Of a DNA stretch of 64,000 bases, positions 17,564 to 27,349 are shown in pieces. Origin of the DNA: Rhodoferax sp. (GTDB taxonomy: Bacteria > Pseudomonadota > Gammaproteobacteria > Burkholderiales > Burkholderiaceae_C); NCBI RefSeq assembly GCF_023700745.1, contig NZ_JAMPYG010000003.1, positions 224,509 through 288,508 of the forward strand, written 5' to 3'. Within the stretch, counting starts at the first letter, position 1; the number at the start of each line of letters is the position of its first letter. Position numbers and translations under genes: made by a program. The notes beneath the pieces are model-generated. The model saw only the letters and a program-made list of their open reading frames with translations. It made no database searches and was not told where the DNA came from.

Positions 17564-19047
17564 GGGCGGCTCGCCAGCGGCAATGTCAGGACAAAGATGG
17601 CACCGCGCGGCATATTGGCCTGCGCGCTCAGCTGCCCGCCCATGCCGCTGGCCAGGGTTTCGCACAGGCTCAGGCCCAGACCCAGGCCGCCTTCGCGGGT
17701 AGTAAAAAACGGCTCGAACACATGGGGCAAGGTGTCTGGCGCCATGCCCGGCCCGGTGTCAAGCACGCGCAGCACACCCATGCCTTTGGCCGCGCCAATG
17801 TGGACGGCCAACCGGCGCTCGCTGGCGGGCACCGCGTCCAGCGCCTGCAAGGCATTGGTGATCAGGTTGTGCACAATTTGCTCCAGCGCCACGCGCTCGG
17901 CCAGCACCAAGACGGGCTGGTCGATGTGTACGGCCGTGACCACGCCACGCCGCCGGCACTCGGGTTCCAGCAGATCAAGCGCCGAGCGCACCGCCTGCGC
18001 CAGGCCCACCGTCTGGCCCGGCGCGGTGGGCACGGGCTGCTCCACGGTGCGGCGCAAGCGGCCCAGCACCTCGGCGGCACGGCGCGCCTGCGCCACCGCC
18101 TGGTCCATGGCCTGCAGCGCAGTAGGCAGCTCGCCGGGGTCATCCTGCAGCAGGCGCTTGGCGGCCTGGGTGTTGGCCAGAATTGCCGTCAGCGGCTGGT
18201 TCAGCTCATGGGCCATGCCGGCGGCCAATTCGCCCAGGGTATTGAGGCGGGCCACCTGGCCCACGCGCAGCAAGGCTTCGGCACGGCGGCGCGCGCTGCG
18301 CTGGCGCTGCCAGGCCGACCACCCCGCCAGAGCGGCTGCCACCGCGAAGGTCCACAGCGCCATGGCCAGCCAGGGCAGTTCCAGCCAGCCGACCTGGCGG
18401 ATGGCGACCACCTCAAAGGGCTGGCTCACGCTGTCCAGATGCTTGTGAAACGCAAAACGCCAGCCGCCTGTTTTGATGCGACCCGCTTGCACCACAAAGG
18501 CCTGGCCCGCGTGTTCCAGGGTGACGCGCACCGGGCTGGTCTGCACCGGCATCGACCAGTCGTTCCAGGGAATGGTGCCGTGGATGTCGATCAGCAGCGC
18601 ATAACTGGCGGGTTGTGCCGCCAGCACCAGTTGGTAGCGACCACGGGCCAACGTGAAATCGGCATTGGCCAGCACGGCGACGCGGCCAGTGCGTGACGTC
18701 TTCTCGGCGGCGTCCAGACCGGTACCAAGCCACGCGGCGCCAGCGTCGCGCCGCTGCACACTCAAAATTTGCGGGTAGACCGACGGCAAACGCTGCTCCG
18801 CAGAATCGTTACTGCCAAGCGATGCAGCGGGTTGCAGCAGGGCCAGGGTGGCCAGCACCGCCTCGTGCTGCACCACGCGCTGGCTCAGCAGCCGGTGGCT
18901 GATACGGGCATCGGTCTCGAACGCCTCACGCAACTGCGCCAGCTCGGTGCGAGCCAGCAGCACACAGCCGATCGCCGAGATGGCGAACCAGACCATGAAC
19001 CGCGGTGCATACACTTTGAAAAGCTGAGGCATGGGCAATTTTTGCAT
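17560..19047 (-). CDS. Sensor histidine kinase of a FixJ-type pair
   Basis: 495 residues from the ATG at 19047 (MQKLPMPQLFKVY); an ATG 15 bases further in is possible. A membrane helix at about 15-32, a periplasmic sensor region to about 270 and a second helix (about 240-262 by hydrophobicity) precede the kinase core: H-box in LAAGMAHELNQPLTAILANTQAAKRLL, N-box QIVHNLITNALQALD, then LDTGPGM and GGLGLGLSLCETLA. It starts 17 bases after the AraC gene and overlaps the response regulator, so AraC, kinase and regulator look like one transcript. The signal is unknown. Confidence 0.9.
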   Translation of the reverse strand: MQKLPMPQLFKVYAPRFMVWFAISAIGCVLLARTELAQLREAFETDARISHRLLSQRVVQHEAVLATLALLQPAASLGSNDSAEQRLPSVYPQILSVQRRDAGAAWLGTGLDAAEKTSRTGRVAVLANADFTLARGRYQLVLAAQPASYALLIDIHGTIPWNDWSMPVQTSPVRVTLEHAGQAFVVQAGRIKTGGWRFAFHKHLDSVSQPFEVVAIRQVGWLELPWLAMALWTFAVAAALAGWSAWQRQRSARRRAEALLRVGQVARLNTLGELAAGMAHELNQPLTAILANTQAAKRLLQDDPGELPTALQAMDQAVAQARRAAEVLGRLRRTVEQPVPTAPGQTVGLAQAVRSALDLLEPECRRRGVVTAVHIDQPVLVLAERVALEQIVHNLITNALQALDAVPASERRLAVHIGAAKGMGVLRVLDTGPGMAPDTLPHVFEPFFTTREGGLGLGLSLCETLASGMGGQLSAQANMPRGAIFVLTLPLASRP

Positions 19048-19064
19048 AGCGGACTGACCTTGGC

Positions 19065-19883
19065 TCACTGCCTTCGCCAGGAGGGCGTCGTTCGGCCCGC
19101 GCTGCCCTTGCGAAACTCGTCGGGCGTCGCGCCGGCCAAGCGCTTGAACATGGTGATGAACGCCGAGGCGCTGCCATAACCCAGGTCCAGTGCAATGGTT
19201 TCCACCGTTTGCCCGCTCTCCAGCAGCGCCATGGCCCTGACCACGCGCAGCCGCTGGCGCCACTGCGCCAGACTCAGACCCAGGTCGCGCTGGCAGCGGC
19301 GCATCAGGGTGCGCTCGGTGGTGTTGACCTGCGCCGCGAGTTCGGCCACCGAGCGGTTGTCACCAGGGTTGGCCTGCAGCAGGCGCAGCACGGCACCCAG
19401 GGCCGGGTCTTCGGAGGTGGGCAGGTAACTGCCGGCACGTGGCGCGGCAATGAGCTGGTCCAGCAGCACGCGCAGCAGACGGGCTTCGGCGGGCGTATCT
19501 GTCAGGTGGGCAGGCTGTGCGCGCAAGTGGTCCAGCAGCGCCCGCACCAGTGGACTGACGGTGAGTGCGCAGGTCTCCGCGGGCAGCGCAGCGCTCAGGG
19601 CGGCGGAAATGTAGAGCGAGGCATGGTGGGCCGCCTGCCGGTTCAGTCCCACATGCGCCTGGTCCGGCGGCAACCAGACACCATACTGCGGCGGGGCCAG
19701 GTAGTGCTGGTCGGCCACCTTGACCTCCATGACGCCGCTGAACGAGTAGACAAACTCCCCCCAGGCGTGCTGGTGCAGCGGGTAAATGCCTTCAGCGGGC
19801 TCGTAAGCACTGCGGAACATGATGGGGGCCGGCAGGTCGGGGCTGGCCAGGGGAATGTCGAGCTTGGGACGGAGGATGCGCAT
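19065..19883 (-). CDS. AraC-family transcriptional regulator
   Basis: 272 residues from the ATG at 19883, immediately before the cupin-like sensor domain (YPLHQHAWGEFVYSFSGVMEVKVADQHYLAPPQYGVWLPPDQAHVG). The C-terminal double helix-turn-helix reads SVAELAAQVNTTERTLMRRCQRDLGLSLAQWRQRLRV and LDLGYGSASAFITMFKRLAGATPDEFRK. The gene is divergent from an EamA exporter with about 100 bases between starts, the usual layout of an AraC regulator with its target exporter. It is also the first gene of a set with the kinase and FixJ regulator. Confidence 0.9.
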   Translation of the reverse strand: MRILRPKLDIPLASPDLPAPIMFRSAYEPAEGIYPLHQHAWGEFVYSFSGVMEVKVADQHYLAPPQYGVWLPPDQAHVGLNRQAAHHASLYISAALSAALPAETCALTVSPLVRALLDHLRAQPAHLTDTPAEARLLRVLLDQLIAAPRAGSYLPTSEDPALGAVLRLLQANPGDNRSVAELAAQVNTTERTLMRRCQRDLGLSLAQWRQRLRVVRAMALLESGQTVETIALDLGYGSASAFITMFKRLAGATPDEFRKGSAGRTTPSWRRQ

Positions 19884-19984
19884 GTTTTGTCGGTTACGGC
19901 CTATGTCTTGTCTGTTTTTCACTATATCAATAAAAGTCGTCAACCCAATAATGCAGCCTCCGCGCCAACTTCCATGCCGTACCG

Positions 19985-20917
19985 ATGAACACCCGCCAAG
20001 CCCTCGACAGTCATGCCATCACCCTCATGGTGGTGTTGTGCGCCACCTGGGGTCTGCAGCAGGTGGTGCTGAAGGCCACCGCAGCCGATATTGCACCCGT
20101 CATGCAAATTGCGCTGCGCTCGGGCGTGGCTGCCGCTCTGGTGGGGCTGCTCATGTGGTGGCGCAAGGAGCCCATGCGCCTGGGCGACGGCACGCTGCGC
20201 CCTGGTGTGGTGGTGGGGCTGCTTTTTGGATTGGAGTTTTTGCTGGTGGCTGAAGGACTGCGCCACAGCAGCGCCTCCCACATCCTGGTGTTTTTGTACA
20301 CCGCACCCATCTTTGCCGCGCTCGGCCTGCACTGGAAACTGCCCGCAGAGCGACTGGGTGCGGTGCAGTGGCTGGGCATTGTGTTGGCTTTTGGCGGCAT
20401 CGCCTATGCCTTTCTGGGACGCAGCACGATGGCCGGTGCATTGCCTGACAACGCGCTGTGGGGTGACTTTCTGGGCCTGCTGGGCGGCGTGGCCTGGGCG
20501 GCCACCACCGTGGTGGTGCGCTGCTCCAGCTTGTCCAGGGCGCCGGCGACGCAGACCCTGCTGTACCAGTTGATCGGCGCCTTTGTGTTGCTGCTGGCGG
20601 GCGCCTTCCTGACCGGCCAGGCGCGCATCAACCTCACGCCACACATCTGGGCCAGCCTGGCGTTTCACTCGGTGGTGGTGTCGTTTGCCAGCTATCTGGC
20701 CTGGTTCTGGCTATTGCGCCATTACCTGGCGTCACCGCTGGGTGTGTTCTCATTCCTCACGCCCCTGTTTGGCATTGTCTTTGGCGCCTGGCTGCTGTCG
20801 GAACCGATCGAGGCGAGCTTTTTGCTGGGCGCCATTCCGGTGCTGATCGGGATTGTGCTGGTGAGCGGCGGCGGCTGGCTGTTGCGGTATCAAGGCTTCA
20901 ATCAAAAATATCGCTGA
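19985..20917 (+). CDS. DMT-superfamily EamA-type transporter
   Basis: 310 residues with ten predicted membrane helices in two EamA repeats. The N-terminus reads LMVVLCATWGLQQVVLKATA, followed by LRSGVAAALVGLLMWW, LVAEGLRHSSASHILVFLYTAPIFAALGLH in the first repeat, and GDFLGLLGGVAWAATTVVVR and SPLGVFSFLTPLFGIVFGAWLLSEPI in the second. Such proteins export amino acids or other metabolites. The divergent AraC gene is its likely regulator. Its 3' end overlaps the convergent zinc-finger gene by 20 bases. Confidence 0.88.
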   Translation: MNTRQALDSHAITLMVVLCATWGLQQVVLKATAADIAPVMQIALRSGVAAALVGLLMWWRKEPMRLGDGTLRPGVVVGLLFGLEFLLVAEGLRHSSASHILVFLYTAPIFAALGLHWKLPAERLGAVQWLGIVLAFGGIAYAFLGRSTMAGALPDNALWGDFLGLLGGVAWAATTVVVRCSSLSRAPATQTLLYQLIGAFVLLLAGAFLTGQARINLTPHIWASLAFHSVVVSFASYLAWFWLLRHYLASPLGVFSFLTPLFGIVFGAWLLSEPIEASFLLGAIPVLIGIVLVSGGGWLLRYQGFNQKYR

Positions 20918-21176
20918 GCCACGATTTTTTACGGCTGTATTGGTAGCGCCGCCCGTCGCGATCGTCGGAGTCTTCAAAATCAGGCTGGTGCCGACCTCGC
21001 GACACCGGCGCAAGGACGGGTGCGGTGGGTGCCATGGCAATGGCCGCCCGATCCAGCAGTTTGTCAAGTTCACCCCGGTCAAGCCAAACGCCGCGGCAGG
21101 CCGGGCAATAGTCAATTTCAACACCCTGGCGATCAGTCATCACCAGGGTTGCGTCGGGGCATACAGGGCATTTCAT
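20898..21176 (-). CDS. TFIIB-type zinc-ribbon protein
   Basis: 92 residues from the ATG at 21176. The zf-TFIIB signature is complete: MKCPVCPDATLVMTDRQGVEIDYCPACRGVWLDRGELDKLL, with four cysteines (CxxC...CxxC) for one zinc. The C-terminus is charged and basic. The family is widespread in bacteria without an agreed function. Its 3' end overlaps the end of the EamA gene on the other strand. Confidence 0.85.
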   Translation of the reverse strand: MKCPVCPDATLVMTDRQGVEIDYCPACRGVWLDRGELDKLLDRAAIAMAPTAPVLAPVSRGRHQPDFEDSDDRDGRRYQYSRKKSWLSDIFD

Positions 21177-21273
21177 GTTTTCTCCAATGGGTGAAGCAAG
21201 GCCCAACGATAGGGTACAAATCTATTCTTAAAAAGCAGATAATTTCTTATCCATAGTCCCTGAAAACCTAATC

Positions 21274-22158
21274 ATGAGTACGCCCTTCAATTACAAGCAT
21301 CTGTATTATTTTTGGGTGGTCGCCAAAGAAGGCGGCATCTCGCGGGCCGCAGAAAAACTGGACATGGCCGTCCAAACCGTGAGCGCACAGGTGCGAGAAC
21401 TGGAGCGATCCCTGGGTTACGCGCTGCTCAAACCTGCCGGGCGCGGGCTGGTGCTGACCGACGCAGGACAAGCCGCCATGCAGCAGGCCGACCAGATTTT
21501 TCAACTGGGTGAGAACTTGCCTGCGCGGGTGCGCGATGCCGCCAGCACGCCGACCATTCGCCTGGCCATAGGCATTTGTGACGGACTACCCAAACTCGTG
21601 GTGCGGCGGCTGTTGCAGCCTGTCATTGCTGAGCCGAACTTGCGCTTGCTGTGCCATGAGGGCGAGTTTGACGATTTGCTGGGTGACCTGGCCTTGCACC
21701 GGCTGGACGTCGTGCTGTCAGACCGCCCTGCGCCACTCAACCCCAACATCAAACTCTACAGCCACGCCATGGGGTCGTCCACGATTGCCTGGTACGGCAC
21801 AGCGACGATGACCCGCGCTGCAAGCCAAAACTTTCCGGCAAGCCTGGCCGACGTGCCCATGCTGCTGCCCACGGCGCACACCGCCGTGCGCGCCCGCCTG
21901 GACCACTGGTTTGAGCAACGCGCGATTCGGCCACGCGTCGTCGGCGAGTTTGCCGACAGCGCCTTGCTTAAGACCTTTGGCGCCAGCGGCATGGGCGTGT
22001 TCCCGGCGGCCGAGTGGGCGCATGAAGACCTGTTAGCCCATTACGCGGTGCAGCGTTTGGGCTCTTGTGAGGGGGTTACCGAGCACTTTTTTGCCATTGG
22101 CACCGAAAAAAAAGTACAGCACCCGCTGGTGCAGCGCTTGTTGCAACCGGCGCTTTAG
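21274..22158 (+). CDS. nhaR: LysR-family activator, NhaR type
   Basis: 294 residues. The N-terminal helix-turn-helix is typical of NhaR: FNYKHLYYFWVVAKEGGISRAAEKLDMAVQTVSAQVRELERSLGYALL. The effector domain contains LAIGICDGLPKLVVRRLLQPV and DVVLSDRPAPLNPNIKLYSHAMG. In E. coli NhaR senses sodium and activates the antiporter gene nhaA; in this window no antiporter gene is adjacent, and the convergent neighbour is a TerC carrier, so the target here may differ. It ends 12 bases from the terC stop. Confidence 0.87.
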   Translation: MSTPFNYKHLYYFWVVAKEGGISRAAEKLDMAVQTVSAQVRELERSLGYALLKPAGRGLVLTDAGQAAMQQADQIFQLGENLPARVRDAASTPTIRLAIGICDGLPKLVVRRLLQPVIAEPNLRLLCHEGEFDDLLGDLALHRLDVVLSDRPAPLNPNIKLYSHAMGSSTIAWYGTATMTRAASQNFPASLADVPMLLPTAHTAVRARLDHWFEQRAIRPRVVGEFADSALLKTFGASGMGVFPAAEWAHEDLLAHYAVQRLGSCEGVTEHFFAIGTEKKVQHPLVQRLLQPAL

Positions 22159-22170
22159 TCAGCGGGCGGG

Positions 22171-23130
22171 TCAGGTCTTCGCTTCGGGCTTGGCCGTGCG
22201 CACGCTCAGCAGCATGGTCAGAGCCAGGATGCCCACCACCACAGCCAGAGAGAACAGCACCGGAATTTTGTAGACGTCAATCAAACACATCTTGGTGCCA
22301 ATGAACACCAGAATCACCGCCAGTCCGTAGTTGAGCAAGTGGAACTTGTTGGCCACCGCCGCCAGCAAAAAGTACATGGCGCGCAAGCCCAGAATGGCAA
22401 ACACATTGCTGGTCAACACGATGAAGGGGTCGCTGGTGATGGCAAAAATGGCGGGGATGGAATCCACCGCAAAGATCACGTCGGTAAGCGCAATCAGGCA
22501 GATCACCATGAACAACGGTGTGGCGATTTTTTTGCCGTTTTCCATCGTCCAGAAGTTTTCACCGTCGTAGTTTTTGCTCACTGGCAGCACGCGGCGCAGC
22601 AACTTCAAAGCCGGGTTGTCGTTCAGGTCAGGTTCCTTGCCTGCGGCCCACCACATTTTCACCCCGGTCAGGATCAGGAAGGCACCGAACACATACAAGA
22701 TCCAGTGAAATTCGGCCAGCAGCCACCCACCCACCAGGATCATGACCGTGCGCAACACAATCGCGCCGATGATGCCAATCATCAGCACCCGCTTCTGATA
22801 GTGCGTGGGCACGGCAAAGTAAGTGAAAATCATCAGGAAAACGAAGATGTTGTCCACCGCCAATGACTTTTCAATCAGATATCCGGTCAGGAATTCCAGC
22901 GACTTGGTGTTGGCCATCTCACTTGACCCGGTGCTGTCTTTCACTGCCCACCAAAACAGGCCGTTGAACAGAAAGCTGAGCGCAATCCAGACCACGGACC
23001 AGTTCAGCGCCTCTTTGACACCAATGTCATGTGAGCCCTGTTTTTTGAGCACGACGAAGTCGATGAACAGCGACACCAGCACGATAGCGCCGAAGGTGGC
23101 CCAGAGCCACAGGGGTGCAATAGTTTGCAT
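22171..23130 (-). CDS. TerC-family membrane protein (Alx type)
   Basis: 319 residues, about nine membrane helices. Family stretches are LFIDFVVLKKQ, GYLIEKSLAVDNIFVFLMIFTYFAVP, RVLMIGIIGAIVLR, and the ALTDVIFAVDSIPAIFAITSDPFIVLTSNVFAILGLRAMYFLL block with the acidic residues thought to bind metal. Alx/TerC proteins export manganese or support membrane protein metalation. The start is preceded by GTGAGG. The upstream 285 bases have no recognisable manganese (yybP-ykoY) riboswitch core. Confidence 0.9.
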   Translation of the reverse strand: MQTIAPLWLWATFGAIVLVSLFIDFVVLKKQGSHDIGVKEALNWSVVWIALSFLFNGLFWWAVKDSTGSSEMANTKSLEFLTGYLIEKSLAVDNIFVFLMIFTYFAVPTHYQKRVLMIGIIGAIVLRTVMILVGGWLLAEFHWILYVFGAFLILTGVKMWWAAGKEPDLNDNPALKLLRRVLPVSKNYDGENFWTMENGKKIATPLFMVICLIALTDVIFAVDSIPAIFAITSDPFIVLTSNVFAILGLRAMYFLLAAVANKFHLLNYGLAVILVFIGTKMCLIDVYKIPVLFSLAVVVGILALTMLLSVRTAKPEAKT

Positions 23131-23415
23131 AGAAACCTCACAAGTTGGAAATCAGCAGACCTCCACGGTTGCTGTTCTTGTACGACGGACCAAAGCGCCA
23201 GCGCCCAAGTGTTGCCAAAGTTTAGCGAGGAATACCCATGCTTAATCTGAAAAAACATTCATTAAGGTTCGTAAAAACAGGAACATTAAAATCAATTTTT
23301 CTGTTTTCCAAAGCTCGCGGAGCCAGCGGCATCAAGCCATCACAATATGGGTGTATCGGACATCACCCGACTGGATCAGCTGTGACAATGCGGGTGAATG
23401 AACCAAGGAGTCACC

Positions 23416-24120
23416 ATGCCTGACCTTACCCACTTCACCATCACCCGCAAATGGCCCGCCCAACACCCGGATCGGCTGCAGCTTTACTCGCTGCCCACAC
23501 CCAATGGCGTCAAGGTGTCGATCATGCTGGAAGAGCTGGGCCTGCCGTATGAGGCGCACCTGGTCAACTTTGAGACCAGTGACCAGTTGTCGCCCGAATT
23601 CATCGCCACCTTTCCGAACAACAAGATCCCCGCCATCCTCGACCCCAACGGTCCCGGCGGCCAGCCACTGGCGCTGTTCGAGTCCGGCGCCATTCTGCTG
23701 TACCTGGCTGAAAAAACCGGCCAATTTATCCCGGCCGATGCGGCGGCCAGGTATGAGACGATCCAATGGCTGATGTTCCAGATGGGCGGTATTGGCCCGA
23801 TGTTTGGGCAAGTGGGATTCTTTACAATTTTTGCCGGCAGGGACTTCGAGGACAAACGCCCACGCGACCGCTATGTGGCCGAGTCCAGACGCCTGTTGGG
23901 CGTACTCAACCAGCGCCTGGAAACCCGCGCCTGGGTCATGGGTGACGCCTACACCATTGCCGACATCGCCATCTTCCCCTGGGTACGCAATTTGATCGAG
24001 CGCTACCACGCGGGCGACCTGGTGGGCATGCAGGACTTTGCCCATGTGACGCGGGCGCTGGCAGCCTTTGTGACGCGGCCTGCCGTGCAGCGCGGGTTGA
24101 CGGTGCCGCAGCGCAGCTGA
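23416..24120 (+). CDS. Glutathione S-transferase family protein (YghU/YfcG-like)
   Basis: 234 residues. The ATG at 23416 was chosen over one 18 bases earlier because AAGGAG sits at the right distance. The N-terminal thioredoxin-like domain reads LQLYSLPTPNGVKVSIMLEELGLPYEAHLVNFETSDQLSPEF, with NNKIPAI and ESGAILLYLAEKTG binding glutathione; the all-alpha C-terminal domain contains GDAYTIADIAIFPWV. The TPNG segment suggests the nu class, which uses two glutathiones and acts as a disulfide reductase (inference). Confidence 0.88.
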   Translation: MPDLTHFTITRKWPAQHPDRLQLYSLPTPNGVKVSIMLEELGLPYEAHLVNFETSDQLSPEFIATFPNNKIPAILDPNGPGGQPLALFESGAILLYLAEKTGQFIPADAAARYETIQWLMFQMGGIGPMFGQVGFFTIFAGRDFEDKRPRDRYVAESRRLLGVLNQRLETRAWVMGDAYTIADIAIFPWVRNLIERYHAGDLVGMQDFAHVTRALAAFVTRPAVQRGLTVPQRS

Positions 24121-24257
24121 GTCGATCCGGGCGCTGGGTCGGTCGAAATTTATGGGGTTAGTTGATGCTTGTCAGGATGGTGTCCAGCTGTGGACCTACC
24201 ATGTCTGGCAGCGGGCCCAACCGCTGTTTCCCCCACCTCATTCCACCGGCCAGACTT

Positions 24258-25553
24258 ATGTCATTTCAAACCTTGTACCAAAGCAAACGCGTCACCCCCG
24301 AAGAAGCCCTGGACCAGTTGCGCAACGGCGACTTCATCGTCGTGCCCACCGGCGTGGGCGAGCCACCGACGCTGCTGACCGCACTCTCGGAACAGCGCCG
24401 ACGCTTCAATGATGTCAAGGTGGCGCAGATCCTGGCGGTGCGCAAATTTGCTTACTTCGACCCCGAGACTGCGCACCATGTGCGCCACATGGCCTTCTTC
24501 TTTGGTGGTGCCTCGCGCACCGGCGGGAAAGACGGGTCGGTTGATTTCATTCCCTGCAGTTTTTCCGACATCCCGGTCATGATCCAGCGGGGCCAGATCC
24601 CGGCTGACGTTGTTTTTTCCATGGCCTCGCCCATGGATGAAAAAGGTTTTTTCTCGCTCAGCCTGGGGCCGGACTACACCATGGCGGCTGTGGCCAGGGC
24701 ACGTGCCATCGTGCTGGAAGTCAACCCCAACGTGCCGTTTGCTTACGGCAATTGCCTTGTGCACGTTTCACAGGTGAGTGCCCTGGTGGAAACAGATGAA
24801 CCGGTTCAGGAAGTCGGCCTGCCAAAAATTGGCCCGGTGCAGCAAGCCATTGGCAAATATGTGGCCGACATGATCGATGACGGCTCGACCCTGCAGATTG
24901 GTTATGGCGGCATTCCCGACGCGGTGGTGATGCAGCTGGCCAGCAAGCACGACCTGGGCATCCACACCGAGATGATCGGCGACGGCATTCTGACCCTGAT
25001 CGAGAGCGGCGCCGTGACCAACCGCAAAAAGAACTACCTGCCCGGGAAAATGGTGGCCACGTTCGCGCTGGGCTCAAAAAAGCTGTACCAGTTCATGGAA
25101 CGCAACCCGGCGCTGGAAATGCATCCCGCCGACTTCACCAACGACCCCTACCTGGCCGCGCAAAACGACAAGCTGGTGTCGATCAATGCCACTTTGCAGA
25201 TCGATTTGCTGGGCCAGTGCGGCTCGGAAAGCCTGGGCCCCTTGCCCTACTCGGGCAGCGGTGGCCAGGTGGACTTTGTGCGCGCCGCCAACCGCTCGCA
25301 GGGCGGCAAGTCATTCATCGTGCTGCCAGCAACCGCCAAGGACGACACTTTGACACGCATCGTGCCCACCCTGACACCGGGCACCCATGTCACCACCAGT
25401 AAAAACGACGTCAATTACGTGGTGACCGAATTCGGCGTGGCCCAATTGCGCGGCAAATCAGCCAAACAGCGCGCCCAGGAAATGATCGCCATTGCGCACC
25501 CGGATTTCCGTGCCGAGCTCACCGAGGGCGCGCGCCGGCTGAACCTGCTGTGA
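24258..25553 (+). CDS. Acetyl-CoA hydrolase/transferase family (4-hydroxybutyrate CoA-transferase-like)
   Basis: 431 residues from the ATG at 24258; an in-frame TTG/ATG about 95 bases earlier gives an extension unlike the family. N-terminal: RVTPEEALDQLRNGDFIVVPTGVGEPPTLLTAL. Middle: IGKYVADMIDDGSTLQIGYGGIPDAVVMQL and GDGILTLIESGAVTNRKKNY. C-terminal: GGQVDFVRAANRSQGGKSFIVLPATAKDDTLTRIVPTL and VVTEFGVAQLRGKS. It moves CoA between acetyl-CoA and a carboxylate through a glutamyl-CoA intermediate. The acceptor is uncertain (acetate, propionate, butyrate or hydroxybutyrate). Confidence 0.85.
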   Translation: MSFQTLYQSKRVTPEEALDQLRNGDFIVVPTGVGEPPTLLTALSEQRRRFNDVKVAQILAVRKFAYFDPETAHHVRHMAFFFGGASRTGGKDGSVDFIPCSFSDIPVMIQRGQIPADVVFSMASPMDEKGFFSLSLGPDYTMAAVARARAIVLEVNPNVPFAYGNCLVHVSQVSALVETDEPVQEVGLPKIGPVQQAIGKYVADMIDDGSTLQIGYGGIPDAVVMQLASKHDLGIHTEMIGDGILTLIESGAVTNRKKNYLPGKMVATFALGSKKLYQFMERNPALEMHPADFTNDPYLAAQNDKLVSINATLQIDLLGQCGSESLGPLPYSGSGGQVDFVRAANRSQGGKSFIVLPATAKDDTLTRIVPTLTPGTHVTTSKNDVNYVVTEFGVAQLRGKSAKQRAQEMIAIAHPDFRAELTEGARRLNLL

Positions 25554-25610
25554 CGGTGCGTGCGGGGATGACGGGCGCTTTATACTCAAAGCGAGTCCTA
25601 CCCCGTACCT

Positions 25611-26759
25611 ATGAACGTCACACCCCAGTCCATGCATTTTGCCGCCGCCTTGCCTTTGCAAAGCGGCGCTTCCATTCGGGAATACGACCTCAGCTTTGAG
25701 ACCTACGGCACGCTCAACGCCGACAAATCCAACGCGGTGCTGATCTGCCACGCCCTGAACGCCTCGCACCATGTGGCCGGCACCTACGCGGGGCAGGACA
25801 AATCTGAAGGCTGGTGGCACAACATGATCGGGCCGGGCAAGCCGCTCGATACCGAGCATTTTTTTGTCATCGGCGTCAACAACCTGGGCTCGTGTTTTGG
25901 CTCGACCGGCCCGATGCACACCCACCCCGACACCGGTCGCATTTATGGCGCCGACTTTCCGGTGGTCACGGTCGAGGACTGGGTCAACGCCCAGGCCCGG
26001 CTGCTCGACGCGCTGGGCATCCAGACGCTGGCCGCCGTGATGGGTGGCAGCCTGGGCGGCATGCAGGCGCTGAGCTGGGCGCTGCAGTACCCGGACCGGG
26101 TTCGTCACGCGGTGGTGATTGCCAGCGCGCCCAACCTGACGGCAGAAAACATTGCCTTCAACGAAGTGGCCCGGCGCGCCATTCAGACCGACCCCGATTT
26201 TCATGGCGGCCATTTTTATGCGCATGGCACGGTGCCCAAACGCGGCCTGCGCATTGCCCGCATGATTGGCCACATCACCTACCTCAGCGACGACGTGATG
26301 AACGAGAAGTTTGGCCGCCAACTCATCGCCAGCAGCCAAAGCGAGCAGGACCGCAACTTTTTCTACAGCACACTGGAAGCCGAGTTCCAGATCGAAAGCT
26401 ATCTGCGTTACCAGGGCGACAAGTTTGCCGAATACTTTGACGCCAACACCTACCTGCTGATCACCCGCGCGCTCGACTACTTTGACCCGGCGCGCCAGTT
26501 TGAGGGCAACTTGAGCCAGGCGCTGGCGCGCGCCACCTCCAAATTCCTGCTGGTGAGCTTCACCACCGACTGGCGCTTTGCCCCCAAACGCAGCCGCGAA
26601 ATCGTCAAGGCGCTGCTCGACAACAAGCGCGACGTCAGTTACGCCGAAATCAACGCGCCGCACGGGCATGATGCCTTTTTGCTCGACGATGCCCGCTACA
26701 TGGGCGTCATCCGTTCTTATTTCAGCAACGTGGTCAAACCAGCCGGGGAGGCCGCATGA
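25611..26759 (+). CDS. metX: Homoserine O-acyltransferase (MetX)
   Basis: 382 residues, alpha/beta-hydrolase fold. The nucleophile elbow is [22 protein letters not shown] (the Ser after GG), the catalytic histidine is in [13 protein letters not shown], and the [14 protein letters not shown] block is typical of MetX. It acylates homoserine with acetyl-CoA or succinyl-CoA for methionine synthesis; proteobacterial enzymes of this type linked to metW are often succinyltransferases, so the donor should not be assumed. metW overlaps its stop (ATGA). Confidence 0.94.
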   Translation: MNVTPQSMHFAAALPLQSGASIREYDLSFETYGTLNADKSNAVLICHALNASHHVAGTYAGQDKSEGWWHNMIGPGKPLDTEHFFVIGVNNLGSCFGSTGPMHTHPDTGRIYGADFPVVTVEDWVNAQARLLDALGIQTLAAVMGGSLGGMQALSWALQYPDRVRHAVVIASAPNLTAENIAFNEVARRAIQTDPDFHGGHFYAHGTVPKRGLRIARMIGHITYLSDDVMNEKFGRQLIASSQSEQDRNFFYSTLEAEFQIESYLRYQGDKFAEYFDANTYLLITRALDYFDPARQFEGNLSQALARATSKFLLVSFTTDWRFAPKRSREIVKALLDNKRDVSYAEINAPHGHDAFLLDDARYMGVIRSYFSNVVKPAGEAA

Positions 26760-27349
26760 GCGCCAGTGCCAAGGTCAACACCACCCAGCTGGCCATTGCC
26801 GAGCTGGTGCCACCAGGCTCGCGCGTGCTCGACCTGGGCTGCGGCAACGGGGCCATGCTGGCGCACCTGACCCAGGCGCGCGGCTGCAGCGGCTACGGCA
26901 TCGAGATCGACGACGCCAACGTGCAAGCCTGTGTCAAGCGCGGCGTCAACGTGATCCAGCTCAATCTGGACGAAGGCTTGTCCACCTTTGCCGACGCCAG
27001 CTTTGATGTGGTGCTGCAAATCGACACCCTGCAACACCTGCGCAACGCCGAAGTGATGTTGCTCGAGACCGTGCGCGTGGGGCGCCTGGGCATCGTGGCC
27101 TTCCCCAATTTTGCCCACTGGCCCAATCGCCTGAGCGTGCTCACCGGACGCATGCCGGTAACCAAGCGCCTGCCTTACCAGTGGTTTGACACCCCCAATA
27201 TCCGCGTCGGCACCCACGCCGACCTGGGTGTGCTGGCCAGCCGCAACCGGCTGCTGGTGCAGGACAGCTTTGGCCTGCAGGACGGCAAGGTGGTGCGCCT
27301 GCTGCCGAACTTGCTGGCCGGCACCTCGGTGTACACGCTGTCGCGTTAA
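26756..27349 (+). CDS. metW: Methionine biosynthesis protein MetW
   Basis: 197 residues, overlapping metX by four bases. It has a class-I methyltransferase fold: [22 protein letters not shown] (SAM-binding motif I), [43 protein letters not shown] and [33 protein letters not shown]. MetW partners MetX in homoserine acylation in many proteobacteria. Its end overlaps the convergent rsmE gene by four bases. Confidence 0.94.
   Translation: MSASAKVNTTQLAIAELVPPGSRVLDLGCGNGAMLAHLTQARGCSGYGIEIDDANVQACVKRGVNVIQLNLDEGLSTFADASFDVVLQIDTLQHLRNAEVMLLETVRVGRLGIVAFPNFAHWPNRLSVLTGRMPVTKRLPYQWFDTPNIRVGTHADLGVLASRNRLLVQDSFGLQDGKVVRLLPNLLAGTSVYTLSR

Noticed and set aside
23131..23415. Manganese (yybP-ykoY) riboswitch upstream of terC
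   Set aside because: The reverse-strand leader lacks the conserved GGGGAGUAG-type core and paired loop; only AT-rich and mixed sequence is seen.
25576..25593. CGCTTT...AAAGCG hairpin before metX as a riboswitch
   Set aside because: Only 57 bases separate the genes; the loop looks like a -10 box, so it is more likely promoter or terminator sequence.
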